64,000 nt of DNA from Mycobacterium sp. PSTR-4-N (lineage in GTDB: Bacteria > Actinomycetota > Actinomycetes > Mycobacteriales > Mycobacteriaceae), in assembly GCF_022348085.1 (NCBI RefSeq), contig NZ_JAKRFN010000002.1, positions 302,633 through 366,632 on the forward strand, given 5' to 3'. Each line of letters begins with the position of its first letter. Position 1 is the first letter of the stretch. The notes below the pieces were generated by a model that was not told the origin of the DNA, searched no databases, and saw only the letters and a program-made list of their open reading frames with translations. A program made the position numbers and the translations under genes. Positions 1 to 9,754 of this stretch are shown here, piece after piece.

Positions 1-260
1 ACCGTCCACGGCCCTTTGCGGGTGATGCTGGACAGCCAGCTGCGTACTTCTTGAGCGGGCGGCGTCGCGGGCTCGCGGCCGAACGGCAGATCAGCGATCA
101 CCACGTCGAGGTCGCGACGGGTGCGCGCCGCGAACACCGCATCGAGGCGCTCGCTGTACTCGTCGAGGCTCAGCATGCCGTGACCGACGGCCCGCTCGAG
201 CAGTCCACGTACCGCGGCGCGGTCGGCGTCGGATACCCGGAGGTCGGGGTACTCGCTCAT
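1..260 (-). CDS. DUF1707 domain protein, N-terminal part (runs off left edge)
   Basis: The first 86 codons of a minus-strand gene are visible and its 3' end lies outside the window. The start [14 protein letters not shown] followed by [27 protein letters not shown] is the DUF1707 (SHOCT-like) signature of actinobacterial membrane-associated or regulatory proteins. The residues after it (ITRKGPW) resemble the entry to the LiaF-like 'cell wall-active antibiotics response' domain that often follows DUF1707. That second domain cannot be confirmed because the gene is cut. The ATG overlaps the stop of the upstream P450 (ATGA), so it is the third gene of the purB operon. The biochemical role is unknown. 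Confidence 0.8.
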   Translation of the reverse strand, partial: MSEYPDLRVSDADRAAVRGLLERAVGHGMLSLDEYSERLDAVFAARTRRDLDVVIADLPFGREPATPPAQEVRSWLSSITRKGPWT

Positions 261-1495
261 GACAGTTCCACCATCAGGTGCCGCAGTCCGGTGTGCCGGT
301 TGCTTCTCGTCCATTCCACCGGCGCGGCCAGCCGCATCGCCGAGAACCGGCTGAGCAGTTCGGAGAAGATCACCCGCAATTCCAGCCGAGCCAGGTTGGC
401 GCCCAGGCAGTAGTGCACACCGTGCCCGAAACCCAGATGCGGGTTGGGCTTTCGGGCGACGTCGAACCGGTCGGGATCGACGAACACCGCCGCGTCGCGG
501 TTGGCCGAACCCTCCCACACCAGGACCTTCTGCCCGGCGTCGATGCGCCGGCCGGCCAGGGTGGTCGGCCGGGTGGCGGTGCGCCGCTTCGACGGGGACG
601 GCGAGGTCCACCGGACCATCTCCTCGATCGCGGTCGGCAGAAGCGACGGCTCGGCCCGCAGCGCGGTGTGGGCGTCGGGATTGTCGATCAGAGCCAGCAG
701 TCCGCCGGCGATGGCGTTGCGGGTGGTCTCCGCCCCTGCACTGAAGAGCAGGCTGAAGAACAGATAGCTCTCCAGCTCGGACAGCTCCGGATCGTCGGAG
801 TTGACCACCACCGAGAGCATGTCGTCGCTCGGCGCGGCTTTCTTGGCGGCGATCAATTCCTGGCCGTAGGCGAACATCCGGGAGCCGGCCTCCTCGACGG
901 AGAGCCGGGAGATGGTGGCCCGACGGGCGTCGCCGAAATCGAAGCTCGGTTCGATGGCTTCGAACAGCCAATGCCGCTCGGACTCGGGCACTCCCAGCAG
1001 GATGCAGATCATCTGCATCGGGATCTCGGCGGCGATCTCGGTGACGACGTCCACCGGCTCGCCCGGCCGCACGGCATCGAGAAGGCGGCGGGCCCGCATC
1101 CGCAGGTCGTCTTCGACACGCGAGATCATCCGGGGCGTCAGACCGGAGCTGACGAGACGGCGCACCGCCGCGTGGCGCGGGTCGTCCATCATGTTGAGCA
1201 GCTGACCGGCGATCGGCAGATCCTGCAGCAGCGTGCCACCGAACGGGCGACCGCCGCCGGTCACCGAGGAGTAGGTGTCCGGATCACGAAGCACGGCAAG
1301 GGTTTCGGCGTGGGTCGCCACCGACCAGAAGCCCTCCCCGTCGGGGGTGTTCTCGGTCGGTTCGTGCCAGTACACCGGGGCGTGCTCGCGGTGGCGCGCG
1401 AACAGGTGGTGGGGAAAGCCCGCGGCGAAGTTGTCGAGATCGGTGAAGTCGATCCCGGTCCACCCAGAAGTCGAAGCGTCCGCGGTCGCCGTCAC
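257..1495 (-). CDS. cyp126: Cytochrome P450, CYP126 family
   Basis: A 412-residue soluble P450 monooxygenase. The oxygen-binding I-helix motif AGAETTR starts near residue 253, the K-helix ExxR (EMVR) is at about 292-295, and the haem loop [10 protein letters not shown] puts the cysteine ligand at about C363. The N-terminus ([20 protein letters not shown]...[18 protein letters not shown]) matches my memory of M. tuberculosis CYP126, and the position directly after purB is the same as Rv0777-Rv0778. The start is GTG, overlapping the purB stop (GTGA), and the stop overlaps the DUF1707 start (ATGA), so all three genes are probably translationally coupled. The physiological substrate is unknown, and there is no ferredoxin in this operon. 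Confidence 0.93.
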   Translation of the reverse strand: MTATADASTSGWTGIDFTDLDNFAAGFPHHLFARHREHAPVYWHEPTENTPDGEGFWSVATHAETLAVLRDPDTYSSVTGGGRPFGGTLLQDLPIAGQLLNMMDDPRHAAVRRLVSSGLTPRMISRVEDDLRMRARRLLDAVRPGEPVDVVTEIAAEIPMQMICILLGVPESERHWLFEAIEPSFDFGDARRATISRLSVEEAGSRMFAYGQELIAAKKAAPSDDMLSVVVNSDDPELSELESYLFFSLLFSAGAETTRNAIAGGLLALIDNPDAHTALRAEPSLLPTAIEEMVRWTSPSPSKRRTATRPTTLAGRRIDAGQKVLVWEGSANRDAAVFVDPDRFDVARKPNPHLGFGHGVHYCLGANLARLELRVIFSELLSRFSAMRLAAPVEWTRSNRHTGLRHLMVELS

Positions 1496-2922
1496 AGAAT
1501 CGCGCCCGAGGTGTAATCGGCCGCGCCCGGGTAGCGCGCGACCAGATCGTCGACGGCCGCGATCACGCGGTCCACCTGGTCCGCGGCTGCACCGGTGAAG
1601 GCCGCCTTGTCGGCCAGCGCGCCGTCGAGCGCCGCACGGTCCAGGGGAAGGCGCGGATCGGCGGCCAGCCGATCCAGCAGATCGGGTTCGGCGCCGCGCT
1701 CGCGCATCGCCAGCGCCACCGCGACCGCGTGCTCCTTGATCACTTCGTGCGCGGTCTCGCGGCCCACCCCGGCGCGGACCGCGGCGATCAGGATGCGCGT
1801 CGTCGCCAGGAACGGCAGATAGCGGTCGAGCTCCCGCTGGATCACCGCGGGGTAGGCACCGAACTCGTCGAGCACGGTCAGGAACGTCTCGGTCTGCCCG
1901 TCGATGGCGAAGAACGCATCCGGCAGTGCGACCCGACGCACCACCGAGCAGAACACGTCGCCCTCGTTCCACTGCGCGCCCGCCAATTCCGCTGCCATGG
2001 AGGCGTATCCGCGCAACACCACCTGCAACCCGTTGACCCGCTCGCAGCTGCGCGTGTTCATCTTGTGTGGCATCGCCGATGACCCCACCTGGCCGGGGGC
2101 GAACCCCTCGGTGACCAGTTCGTGGCCGGCCATCAACCGGATGGTGTGCGCGAACGACGACGGTCCCGCGCCGAGTTGGACGAGCGCGGACACCACGTCG
2201 TGATCCAGCGATCGCGGATACACCTGGCCGACACTGGTCAAGATGTCGGTGAAGCCGAGGAACTGGGCGACGCGGGTCTCCAGGTCGGCCAGCCGCGCGG
2301 TGTCGCCGTCGAACAGGTCGAGCATGTCCTGGGCGGTGCCCATCGGCCCCTTGATGCCACGTAACGGGTAGCGGGCGATGAGTTCCTCGATGCGGCGCAG
2401 CGCGACCAGGGTCTCCTCGGCCGCCGAGGCGAATCGCTTGCCCAGCGTGGTGGCCTGGGCGGCGACGTTGTGGCTGCGGCCCGCCATCACGAGGTCGCGA
2501 TAGAGTGCGGCCCGCTCGGCCAGCCGAGCGGCGACGGCGATGCCGCGCGCGTGCACGAGTTGCAACGAGCGCCGGATCTGCATCTGCTCGACGTTCTCGG
2601 TGAGGTCGCGGCTGGTCATGCCCTTGTGCACGTGCTCGTGTCCGGCGAGGGCGTTGAACTCCTCGATCCGGGCCTTGACGTCGTGGCGCAGCACGCGTTC
2701 CCGCGCCGCGATGGAGTCGAGGTCGACGTTCTCGAGCACCTGCTCGTAATCGTCGACGACGCCGGCGGGCACCTCCACCCCGAGTTCGCTCTGCGCCCGC
2801 AGCACAGCCAGCCACAGCCGGCGTTCGGCCACGATCTTGGCTTCCGGCGACCAGATCGCCACCATCTCCTCGCTGGCGTAGCGATGGGCCAGGACATCGG
2901 GAATGGACGCGCGGTTGCTCAC
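1492..2922 (-). CDS. purB: Adenylosuccinate lyase
   Basis: PurB, about 476 residues, acts in purine synthesis. It cleaves SAICAR to AICAR plus fumarate, and adenylosuccinate to AMP plus fumarate. Visible family features are [14 protein letters not shown], the histidine region [17 protein letters not shown], and the signature loop [16 protein letters not shown] that carries the catalytic serine. A GTG start ([17 protein letters not shown]) is chosen because it matches the mycobacterial N-terminus; reading further upstream gives only arginine-rich non-homologous sequence. It is the first gene of the operon with cyp126 and the DUF1707 gene. Only 32 bp separate it from the divergent DUF429/RelA-domain gene, so the two share a very short promoter region. 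Confidence 0.96.
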   Translation of the reverse strand: MSNRASIPDVLAHRYASEEMVAIWSPEAKIVAERRLWLAVLRAQSELGVEVPAGVVDDYEQVLENVDLDSIAARERVLRHDVKARIEEFNALAGHEHVHKGMTSRDLTENVEQMQIRRSLQLVHARGIAVAARLAERAALYRDLVMAGRSHNVAAQATTLGKRFASAAEETLVALRRIEELIARYPLRGIKGPMGTAQDMLDLFDGDTARLADLETRVAQFLGFTDILTSVGQVYPRSLDHDVVSALVQLGAGPSSFAHTIRLMAGHELVTEGFAPGQVGSSAMPHKMNTRSCERVNGLQVVLRGYASMAAELAGAQWNEGDVFCSVVRRVALPDAFFAIDGQTETFLTVLDEFGAYPAVIQRELDRYLPFLATTRILIAAVRAGVGRETAHEVIKEHAVAVALAMRERGAEPDLLDRLAADPRLPLDRAALDGALADKAAFTGAAADQVDRVIAAVDDLVARYPGAADYTSGAIL

Positions 2923-2954
2923 GGCCCAACAGCCTATCGGGCACAGTAGGGGCC

Positions 2955-4685
2955 ATGTATTTCGTCGGTCTGGACCTGGCATGGGGCCAGCGCAAACCCA
3001 CCGGTGTCGCCGTCGTCGACGACGGCGGCCGGCTGGTGGCGGCGTCGGCGGCCACCGATGACGCCAGCATCCGTTCGATGGTGGCGCCCTACGTCGACGG
3101 CGACTGTGTGGTGGGTATCGACGCACCGATCGTCGTGCGCAACCCGACGGGTCAGCGGCCGGCCGAGCGGGCGCTCAACGCCGATTTCGCGAAATTCCAG
3201 GCCGGCGCGCATCCGTCGAACACGGGCAAGCCGGAGTTCGCCGACGGCACCCGGGCCGGGCGGCTGGCCGACGCCCTCGGCCTGGACATCGATCCGCAGT
3301 CCGACGGGCCGCGTCGCGCGCTCGAGGTGTATCCCCATGCGGCCACGGTGGCGTTGTTCCGGCTGGGTCGCACGCTGAAGTACAAGGCCAAGCCGGGCCG
3401 CTCGGTGGCGCAGCTGCAAGCCGAACTGCTGCGGTTGATGGATCTGGTCGAAGGGCTTGCGACCGCGGAGCCCTCGCTGCGGGTGGCCGACTCACCCGAC
3501 TGGGTGCGGCTGCGCGCGATGGCCGAAAGTGCCGAGCGGAAAAGCGAATTGCGCCGAGTGGAAGATCCGGTCGACGCGGTGGTCTGCGCCTACGTGGCGA
3601 TGTTCGCTGCCCGCCGGCCGGACGCGGTGACCTGTTACGGCGACGCCGAGACCGGGTGCATCGTGACGCCGACGTTGCCGTCGGACCTGGTGCCCGCCCC
3701 GCCGGAGCCGACACCTGGTGTGGTGCACGAGGCGATCGCGACCTACACCCGGCGGCGCCCCGCGCTGATGGCGTCCACCGAGCGCTACCTGACGATGGTC
3801 ACGGCGCTGCTGGACGACGCCGGGATCGATTATCTGAGCGTGACCGCCCGGACGAAGTCGGTGGCATCTTTTGCCGCCAAGGCCGACCGGCACGTCGACG
3901 GCCACCGGTTGTATGCCGATCCTCTCTCGGAGATCACCGATCAGATCGGCTTGCGGGTGATCACGTATCTGCGCGACGACGTCGCCGCGGTCGCCCGGCT
4001 GCTCGGGCAGGAGATGCAGCTGCTCGACGATCGGGACATGGGGGTGGAAACCGCGAGCGAGGGCCGCTGGGGCTACGCCAGCAGGCATCTCCTGCTGGCG
4101 GCCGAAGGCGAGCAACAGCCGGCGTCGGTGCAGGTGCGCACGATCCTGCAGCACGCGTGGGCGGAGTTCGAGCACGACGTCCGCTACAAGGGTTCGATCC
4201 CCGAGGAGGACGCCCCCGATTTGGACCGGCGGTTCACCCTCGCCGCGGGTCTGCTCGAGCTCGCGGACCGGGAGTTCTCCGCGATCCGGGAGCGGTTGCG
4301 CTCGACCACCCCGGCCGAACGGCCGCGCGCCGCCGGTGAGGCGGGTATTCCGACGCCGGTCTTGGCCACCTACCTGGCCAACCGGTTCCCCGACGCAGGG
4401 TGGTCGCGCACCGACCACTACGGGTGGATGGCCGGTCTGCTGCTCGATCTCGACATCGACTCGATCGACGAGGTGGACTCGGTGTTGGCCGGCGTCGACA
4501 CCGATGCGGTGAACGCCGCCATGGACTACCGCTTCCCGCCGGGGGCAGTGCGACGCCTCGACGATGCGCTGTTGAAGCTCTACGGCCGCCGCTACATCGA
4601 TCTTCCCGGCAATGCACACCGAATCCGGCTGTTGGAGAACAGGTCCGAACGGCTCAGCGGCGAGATGAGCAGGGACGTCAACTGA
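2955..4685 (+). CDS. DUF429 (RNase-H-like) fused to RelA/SpoT (p)ppGpp synthetase domain
   Basis: A 576-residue two-domain protein. Residues 1 to about 235 are DUF429, an RNase-H-like fold with acidic residues in GLDLAWG (3-10), GIDAP (54-58) and [10 protein letters not shown] (204-213). Residues of about 255-430 form a RelA/SpoT nucleotidyltransferase domain: RTKS 299-302, [10 protein letters not shown] with D329, GYASRH 373-378, VQVRT 392-396, HAWAEFEH 400-407 and YKG 411-413. No HD hydrolase domain is present, so it would be a small alarmone synthetase. The architecture and the purB neighbourhood match the M. smegmatis RNase HII-RSD protein (MSMEG_5849, from memory), which was reported to combine RNase H and (p)ppGpp synthetase activity. 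The Glu usual in the ExQxRT motif reads as Ser391 here. The 3' end overlaps the convergent ppdK by 8 bp. Confidence 0.87.
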   Translation: MYFVGLDLAWGQRKPTGVAVVDDGGRLVAASAATDDASIRSMVAPYVDGDCVVGIDAPIVVRNPTGQRPAERALNADFAKFQAGAHPSNTGKPEFADGTRAGRLADALGLDIDPQSDGPRRALEVYPHAATVALFRLGRTLKYKAKPGRSVAQLQAELLRLMDLVEGLATAEPSLRVADSPDWVRLRAMAESAERKSELRRVEDPVDAVVCAYVAMFAARRPDAVTCYGDAETGCIVTPTLPSDLVPAPPEPTPGVVHEAIATYTRRRPALMASTERYLTMVTALLDDAGIDYLSVTARTKSVASFAAKADRHVDGHRLYADPLSEITDQIGLRVITYLRDDVAAVARLLGQEMQLLDDRDMGVETASEGRWGYASRHLLLAAEGEQQPASVQVRTILQHAWAEFEHDVRYKGSIPEEDAPDLDRRFTLAAGLLELADREFSAIRERLRSTTPAERPRAAGEAGIPTPVLATYLANRFPDAGWSRTDHYGWMAGLLLDLDIDSIDEVDSVLAGVDTDAVNAAMDYRFPPGAVRRLDDALLKLYGRRYIDLPGNAHRIRLLENRSERLSGEMSRDVN

Positions 4686-7386
4686 CGGCTGCCCGGCCCG
4701 CCTCCAGCCGCGCGATCGGCAACCGGAACGGTGAACACGAGACATAGTCCAGTCCGGTGCGGTGGAAGAAGTGGATCGACTCGGGGTCGCCGCCGTGTTC
4801 CCCGCAGACACCGAGTTTGAGACCGGCCTTGGTGGCCCGGCCCTCCCTGGCCGCGATCTCCACCAGTCGCCCCACCCCGTCGGCGTCGAGCGTCTCGAAC
4901 GGCGACGTGGTGAACACCCCCTTGTCGATGTAGCTGGCGAACAGCGAGGATTCGACGTCGTCGCGGGAGAACCCCCACGTCGTCTGGGTGAGGTCGTTGG
5001 TGCCGAAGGAGAAGAAGTCAGCGGCCTCGGCGATGCGATGCGCGGTCAACGCCGCTCTGGGCAGCTCGATCATCGTGCCGACGGGCACGGTGAGCGTCAC
5101 GCCGCGCTCGGCAGCCACCTCGGCGAGGATCTCTTCGGCTTCGTCCCGGACCAGGTGCAGCTCCATCACCGAGCCGACCAGGGGCACCATGATCTCGACT
5201 TGCGGGTCCCGTCCGGCGGCCAGCTGGTCGCAGGCGGCCTCGGCGATCGCACGCACCTGCAGGGCGAACAGTCCCGGTGTCACCAAGCCGAGTCGGACAC
5301 CGCGTAGACCGAGCATCGGGTTGGACTCGTGAAGGTCTTCGACGGCCGCGAGCAGCGCACGGCGACCGGCCGCCTGTGCGCCCTGATCGCCGGCGGCATC
5401 GGCCAGTGCGACCTCGACGGCGAGATCGGTTCGGTCGGGCAGGAATTCGTGCAGCGGCGGATCCAGCAACCGGATCGTCACCGGCAAACCGTCCATCGCC
5501 TCGAGCAACGCGGCGACATCGGCTCGCTGCAACGGCAACAGCGCCGCCAGGGCGTGCTCACGCTCCTGGGGCCTGCGCGCCAGGATGACCGCTTCGATGA
5601 GCGTCCGGCGTTCGCCGAGGAACATGTGCTCGGTGCGGCACAGCCCGATCCCCTGCGCGCCCAGCGAGCGGGCCCGCGCCGCATCCTCGGCGGTGTCAGC
5701 GTTGGCCCGCACGGCCAGGCGGCGCGATTCGTCGGCGTGGGTGAGCAACCGGTCCACGGCCATGACGACAGCCGCGGTCTCGTCGTCGGCGCCTTCGAGT
5801 GCCGCCGCAAGTCCGGCTTCGATGTAGGTCTCCACCGGCGAGGGCACCACCGGCACCGCGCCGAGGAACACCTCACCGGTCGAGCCGTCGATGCTGAGCG
5901 CGTCGCCCTCCTCGATCACCACGCTGCCGACTCGCGCAGTCCTGGCCGCCACGTCGACGTCGAGCGCTTCTGCGCCGCACACGCACGTCTTCCCCATCCC
6001 GCGGGCCACCACCGCCGCATGGGAGGTCTTCCCGCCGCGCGCGGTGAGGATTCCGTTGGCGGCGATCATCCCTTCCAGGTCGTCGGGGTTGGTTTCCTTG
6101 CGCACCAACACGACGTGCTCGCCGCGTTCGTGCCAGGCGCGGGCGGTCGCGGAGTCGAACACCACCCTGCCCACAGCGGCCCCGGGCGAGGCGGCCATCC
6201 CGCGGGCCACCAGGTCCCGCTCCGCCGTCCGGTCGAATTGCGGGAACATCAGCAGCGCCAGTTGCGCCCCCGACACCCGAAGCAGCGCCTCGTCCAACGT
6301 GATCAGGTCCTCGTCGACGAGTTGGGCGGCGACCCGGAATGCGGCGGCTGCCGTGCGCTTGCCGACGCGGGTCTGCAACATCCACAAGGTGCCGCGCTCG
6401 ATGGTGAATTCGATGTCGCACAGGTCGCGGTAGTGCGTTTCCAGCCGGCGCATCATCGTCATCAGTTGACCGTGTGACGCGGGGTCCAGCTCGGCCAGAT
6501 CGTCGAGCGAGAGCGTGTTGCGGATGCCGGCGACGACGTCTTCGCCCTGCGCGTTGGGCAGGTAGTCGCCGTAGGCGCCCGGCCGCCCCGACGCCGGGTC
6601 GCGAGTGAACGCCACGCCGGTGCCGCTGTTCTCCCCCAGGTTGCCGAACACCATCGTGCAGATGTTGACCGCCGTGCCGAGGTGGGCGGGTATCCGTTCC
6701 CGCCGCCGGTACAACCGGGCCCGCTCGGTGTTCCACGAGTCGAACACCGCGTCGATCGCCATGTCGAGCTGCTCGCGCGGGTGCTGCGGGAACTCCTGTC
6801 CGGAGTGCTCGCGCACCAGCGCCTTGAACTCGGTCACCAGATCCTTCAGATCATCGGCGTCGAGTTCGACGTCGGTGACGACGCCCTTGGCCGACTTCGC
6901 TTTCTCCAGCGCATCGGCGAACATGTCGCCGGGCATGCCGAGCACGGTCTTGCCGAACATCTGCAGGAGCCGCCGGTAGGAATCCCAGGCGAAGCGTTCG
7001 TCGCCGGACTGCTCGGCGAGGCCTTTGACGCTGGCGTCGTTGAGCCCGATGTTGAGCACCGTCTCCATCATCCCGGGCATCGAGAAGGCCGCGCCGGAGC
7101 GGACACTGACCAGCAGCGGATCGTGTCGATCACCGAGCCGGCGTCCGAGGCCGTCTTCGAGCTGCCGCAACGCCATGGTGACCTGCACCCGCAGTTCCCC
7201 GGGAGCAGCTCCGCGACTGAGGTATTCGCGGCACGCTTCAGTGGTGATCGTGAACCCGGGTGGCACCGGCAGACCGAGGTTGGTCATCTCGGCGAGGTTC
7301 GCGCCCTTGCCACCGAGCAGTTCCTTACGACTCTTGTCACCTTCGGTGAAGTCGTAGACGTATTTGGTCATCGACTGCGGACGCAT
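4678..7386 (-). CDS. ppdK: Pyruvate, phosphate dikinase
   Basis: About 902 residues. It interconverts pyruvate + ATP + Pi with PEP + AMP + PPi. The N-terminal ATP-grasp part (KELLGGKGANLAEMTNLGLPVPPGFTITTEACREY), the swivelling phosphohistidine domain (GGKTSHAAVVARGMGKTCVCG) and the C-terminal PEP/pyruvate barrel (GLCRTEHMF ... GTNDLTQTTWGFSRDD) are all present. The ATG used here overlaps the stop of the preceding Rieske oxygenase gene (TGATG). An internal ATG at 7371 (MTKYVYDF) is the alternative and matches usual family starts. It is the last gene of the ferredoxin-reductase-oxygenase operon. In this setting it probably turns the pyruvate made from betaine-derived serine into PEP for gluconeogenesis. 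Confidence 0.95.
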   Translation of the reverse strand: MRPQSMTKYVYDFTEGDKSRKELLGGKGANLAEMTNLGLPVPPGFTITTEACREYLSRGAAPGELRVQVTMALRQLEDGLGRRLGDRHDPLLVSVRSGAAFSMPGMMETVLNIGLNDASVKGLAEQSGDERFAWDSYRRLLQMFGKTVLGMPGDMFADALEKAKSAKGVVTDVELDADDLKDLVTEFKALVREHSGQEFPQHPREQLDMAIDAVFDSWNTERARLYRRRERIPAHLGTAVNICTMVFGNLGENSGTGVAFTRDPASGRPGAYGDYLPNAQGEDVVAGIRNTLSLDDLAELDPASHGQLMTMMRRLETHYRDLCDIEFTIERGTLWMLQTRVGKRTAAAAFRVAAQLVDEDLITLDEALLRVSGAQLALLMFPQFDRTAERDLVARGMAASPGAAVGRVVFDSATARAWHERGEHVVLVRKETNPDDLEGMIAANGILTARGGKTSHAAVVARGMGKTCVCGAEALDVDVAARTARVGSVVIEEGDALSIDGSTGEVFLGAVPVVPSPVETYIEAGLAAALEGADDETAAVVMAVDRLLTHADESRRLAVRANADTAEDAARARSLGAQGIGLCRTEHMFLGERRTLIEAVILARRPQEREHALAALLPLQRADVAALLEAMDGLPVTIRLLDPPLHEFLPDRTDLAVEVALADAAGDQGAQAAGRRALLAAVEDLHESNPMLGLRGVRLGLVTPGLFALQVRAIAEAACDQLAAGRDPQVEIMVPLVGSVMELHLVRDEAEEILAEVAAERGVTLTVPVGTMIELPRAALTAHRIAEAADFFSFGTNDLTQTTWGFSRDDVESSLFASYIDKGVFTTSPFETLDADGVGRLVEIAAREGRATKAGLKLGVCGEHGGDPESIHFFHRTGLDYVSCSPFRLPIARLEAGRAAVS

Positions 7387-8519
7387 CACACGGCGAGCAT
7401 GCCGCGCAGCCAGTCGTGGAAGGCCCCGATGTGGTGTTCGCTGGGAACCAGCACACCGCCGTTGCGATACACGCGCGAATTCATTGCCGGCTGGCATCTT
7501 TCGGCTGCTTCGAAGTCCTGGCTGTTGACCCGGTGGAACAATTCGACCGACCGGCTGACGTCGCGACCCGATTCGACGACCTCCGGCAGGTACAGCCAGT
7601 CGCACTCGACGACCGTGCGGTCGGCGGCCATCGGGAACATACGGTGCACGATCACGTGATCGGGAACCAGGTTCACGAACACCTGCGGGCGCACGGTGAT
7701 CGCGTAGTAGCGGCGATCCTGATCTTCGGTGACCCCCGGGATGTGATCGAGCCCTTCGGAGCCGTCGATCGTGAAACCCTTGACATCCTCTCCGAATTCG
7801 GCTCCGTGCCCGACGTAGTACTGGGCCGCGTAGCCGTCGGCGAATTCCGGCAGCACCTCGGTCAGTTCGGGGTGGATCGTGGCGCAGTGGTAGCACTCCA
7901 TGAAGTTCTCGACGATGAGCTTCCAGTTCGCCTTGACGTCGTAGACGATCCGGCGGCCCACGCTCAGGTCGGCAATGCCGTAGTGGTCGATCGACTCGAG
8001 GTCGCCCAGGCGATCGACGATCTCCTTCATCACGGTGTCCTCGAACGAGGGCGGCGTCTCGGCCAGGCACACCCACACGTATCCGAGCCATTCCCGCACG
8101 GCGATGGTGCGCAGCCCGTATTCGACCCGGTCGATGTCGGGCATCTTGGTCAGGTTCGGGGCGGCGATGAGCTTGCCGTCGAGGTCGTATGTCCAGGCGT
8201 GGTAGGGACATTGGAACGCGCGCCGGACCTCGCCACTGTCCTCGGTGCACAATTGCGCGCCGCGATGCCGGCAGACGTTGAAGAACGCGTTCACCTTTCC
8301 CGTGCGCGACCGGGTCACCAGGACACTCTCGCTACCCACCTGGACCGTCTTGAACGCCCCGGGCTTTGCGATATCCGAGGAGCGCACCACGCAGAACCAC
8401 ATCGCCTCGAAGATCTTCTGCTGCTCGAGCGCGAACACCTCCGGGTCGGTGTAGTAGTGGCCGGCCAGGGTGGAGATGAGGCTCTCGGGCAACGTGGGGG
8501 CTGCTTCGAAGGTGGTCAT
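7386..8519 (-). CDS. Rieske non-haem iron oxygenase, probable glycine betaine demethylase (GbcA-like)
   Basis: 377 residues, the alpha subunit of a Rieske oxygenase. The [2Fe-2S] ligands are C83-x-H85 and C104-x2-H107 (CRH ... CPYHAW). The mononuclear iron site is ENFMECYHCATIHPE, with H211 and H216, plus a candidate Asp in NSQDFEAAERC. The sequence belongs to the quaternary-ammonium/betaine-demethylating branch (GbcA, carnitine oxygenase type), which removes one methyl as formaldehyde with NAD(P)H and O2. The start is the ATG preceded by AGGAG in a normal position. It lies in one operon with a Rieske ferredoxin and a ferredoxin reductase upstream and ppdK downstream. The betaine transporter and Dmg nearby make glycine betaine the likely substrate, but this is inferred from context. 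Confidence 0.85.
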   Translation of the reverse strand: MTTFEAAPTLPESLISTLAGHYYTDPEVFALEQQKIFEAMWFCVVRSSDIAKPGAFKTVQVGSESVLVTRSRTGKVNAFFNVCRHRGAQLCTEDSGEVRRAFQCPYHAWTYDLDGKLIAAPNLTKMPDIDRVEYGLRTIAVREWLGYVWVCLAETPPSFEDTVMKEIVDRLGDLESIDHYGIADLSVGRRIVYDVKANWKLIVENFMECYHCATIHPELTEVLPEFADGYAAQYYVGHGAEFGEDVKGFTIDGSEGLDHIPGVTEDQDRRYYAITVRPQVFVNLVPDHVIVHRMFPMAADRTVVECDWLYLPEVVESGRDVSRSVELFHRVNSQDFEAAERCQPAMNSRVYRNGGVLVPSEHHIGAFHDWLRGMLAV

Positions 8520-8557
8520 GAGGCTCCTGTGAGTGAGAGTGGGGCTGAGGGAAGAGG

Positions 8558-9754
8558 TCAGACGGCAACCGGGGTGGTGGCGAGTTGGCGGCGCCACCGG
8601 GTGAACAACTTGGGTTGGTCGACGCCGAGGACGGCGACCAGGCGGCCGTCGCGCCGGTACGTGGCGAGGAAGCTGCCGCTCTCGCAGTCGCCCGCCTCGA
8701 TGGTGATCTCGTCGTCGGGCAGCGCGGTTCCGGCGAACTGGATGCGCGCGCCGTACTGGTCGGACCAGAAGTACGGCGCCTTGACGGCGGTGCTTTGGTC
8801 GGTTCCACCCGCCAGCAGCGCGGCGACCGCGATCGCCGGCCGCTCCAGTGCACCCGTCCAGTGCTCGACTCGGCGCGCCACCCCGGTCGACGGGTCGTGC
8901 CATGCCGCGCAGTCGCCCACCGCCACGACATTCGGGATGTTCGTCTGGCCGTTGGCGCCGCAGATCACGCCGTTACCGAGGGTCAGACCGCTGCCCTGCA
9001 GCCACTCGATGTTCGGGATTCCGCCGATGCCGACCACCACGACGTCTGCGGGCAGGTGGCGGCCGTCGACGAGGTCGACCCCGGTGACCCGGTCGACGCA
9101 GTCCGCGTCGCGCAGCGCGCGCTTCTGTCCGGTGAGCCCGGCCACGCCGACCCCGCAGATCAACGTCGTACCGTGCACGCCGTGCGCTTGCGCGACGACC
9201 GCGCCGAGCCGGGAACCGAGCTGCACCTGCAGGGGCGTCGGTGCCGCCTCGACGACCGTGACCGCCATGCCGAGTTTGCGTGCGGTGGAGGCGACCTCGG
9301 CGCCGATGAAGCCGGCGCCGATCACCACCATCTGCGCTCCGGGTCGCAGGTCGGAGCGCAGCGCGAGGGCGTCGTCGATGGTGCGGATGACGTGGACTCC
9401 GGCCATCTTCTCGCACCCGGGCCAGCGCCGGGCCCGCGATCCGGTGGCGATGACGAATCCGTCGGCGTGCACCCGGCGGCCGTCGGCGAGGTCGACGGTG
9501 TTGGACGACGGGTCGAGAGCGACGGCGGCCGAGCCGAGCACCCACTCGGCGGCCAGGTCGTCGGAGTCCTCGAGGGTGAGGTCGGCCTCGGTGAGGTCAC
9601 CGGCGAGGAAGTCTTTCGACAGCGGCGGGCGATCGTAGGGCCGGCGCGCCTCGTCGCCGATGACGGTGATCCGGCCCGTGAATCCTTGTGCGCGAAGAGC
9701 TCTGACTGCCGAGAGGCCGGCCAGCGAGGCTCCGATGACGGCGATGTGCTTCAC
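8558..9754 (-). CDS. NAD(P)H-dependent FAD ferredoxin reductase of the Rieske system
   Basis: 398 residues, a pyridine nucleotide-disulphide oxidoreductase of the ferredoxin/rubredoxin-reductase type. An FAD Rossmann motif stands at the N-terminus (IAVIGASLAGLSAVRALRAQG), followed by RPPLSKDFLAG, a second nucleotide-binding motif VVIGAGFIGAEVAS and the FAD-binding VVAVGDCA. It should move electrons from NAD(P)H to the Rieske ferredoxin encoded just upstream. The GTG start overlaps the ferredoxin stop (GTGA), so the pair is translationally coupled. The Rieske oxygenase follows after 38 bp. Compare the two-protein GbcAB system, where reductase and ferredoxin functions are on one chain. Confidence 0.9.
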   Translation of the reverse strand: MKHIAVIGASLAGLSAVRALRAQGFTGRITVIGDEARRPYDRPPLSKDFLAGDLTEADLTLEDSDDLAAEWVLGSAAVALDPSSNTVDLADGRRVHADGFVIATGSRARRWPGCEKMAGVHVIRTIDDALALRSDLRPGAQMVVIGAGFIGAEVASTARKLGMAVTVVEAAPTPLQVQLGSRLGAVVAQAHGVHGTTLICGVGVAGLTGQKRALRDADCVDRVTGVDLVDGRHLPADVVVVGIGGIPNIEWLQGSGLTLGNGVICGANGQTNIPNVVAVGDCAAWHDPSTGVARRVEHWTGALERPAIAVAALLAGGTDQSTAVKAPYFWSDQYGARIQFAGTALPDDEITIEAGDCESGSFLATYRRDGRLVAVLGVDQPKLFTRWRRQLATTPVAV

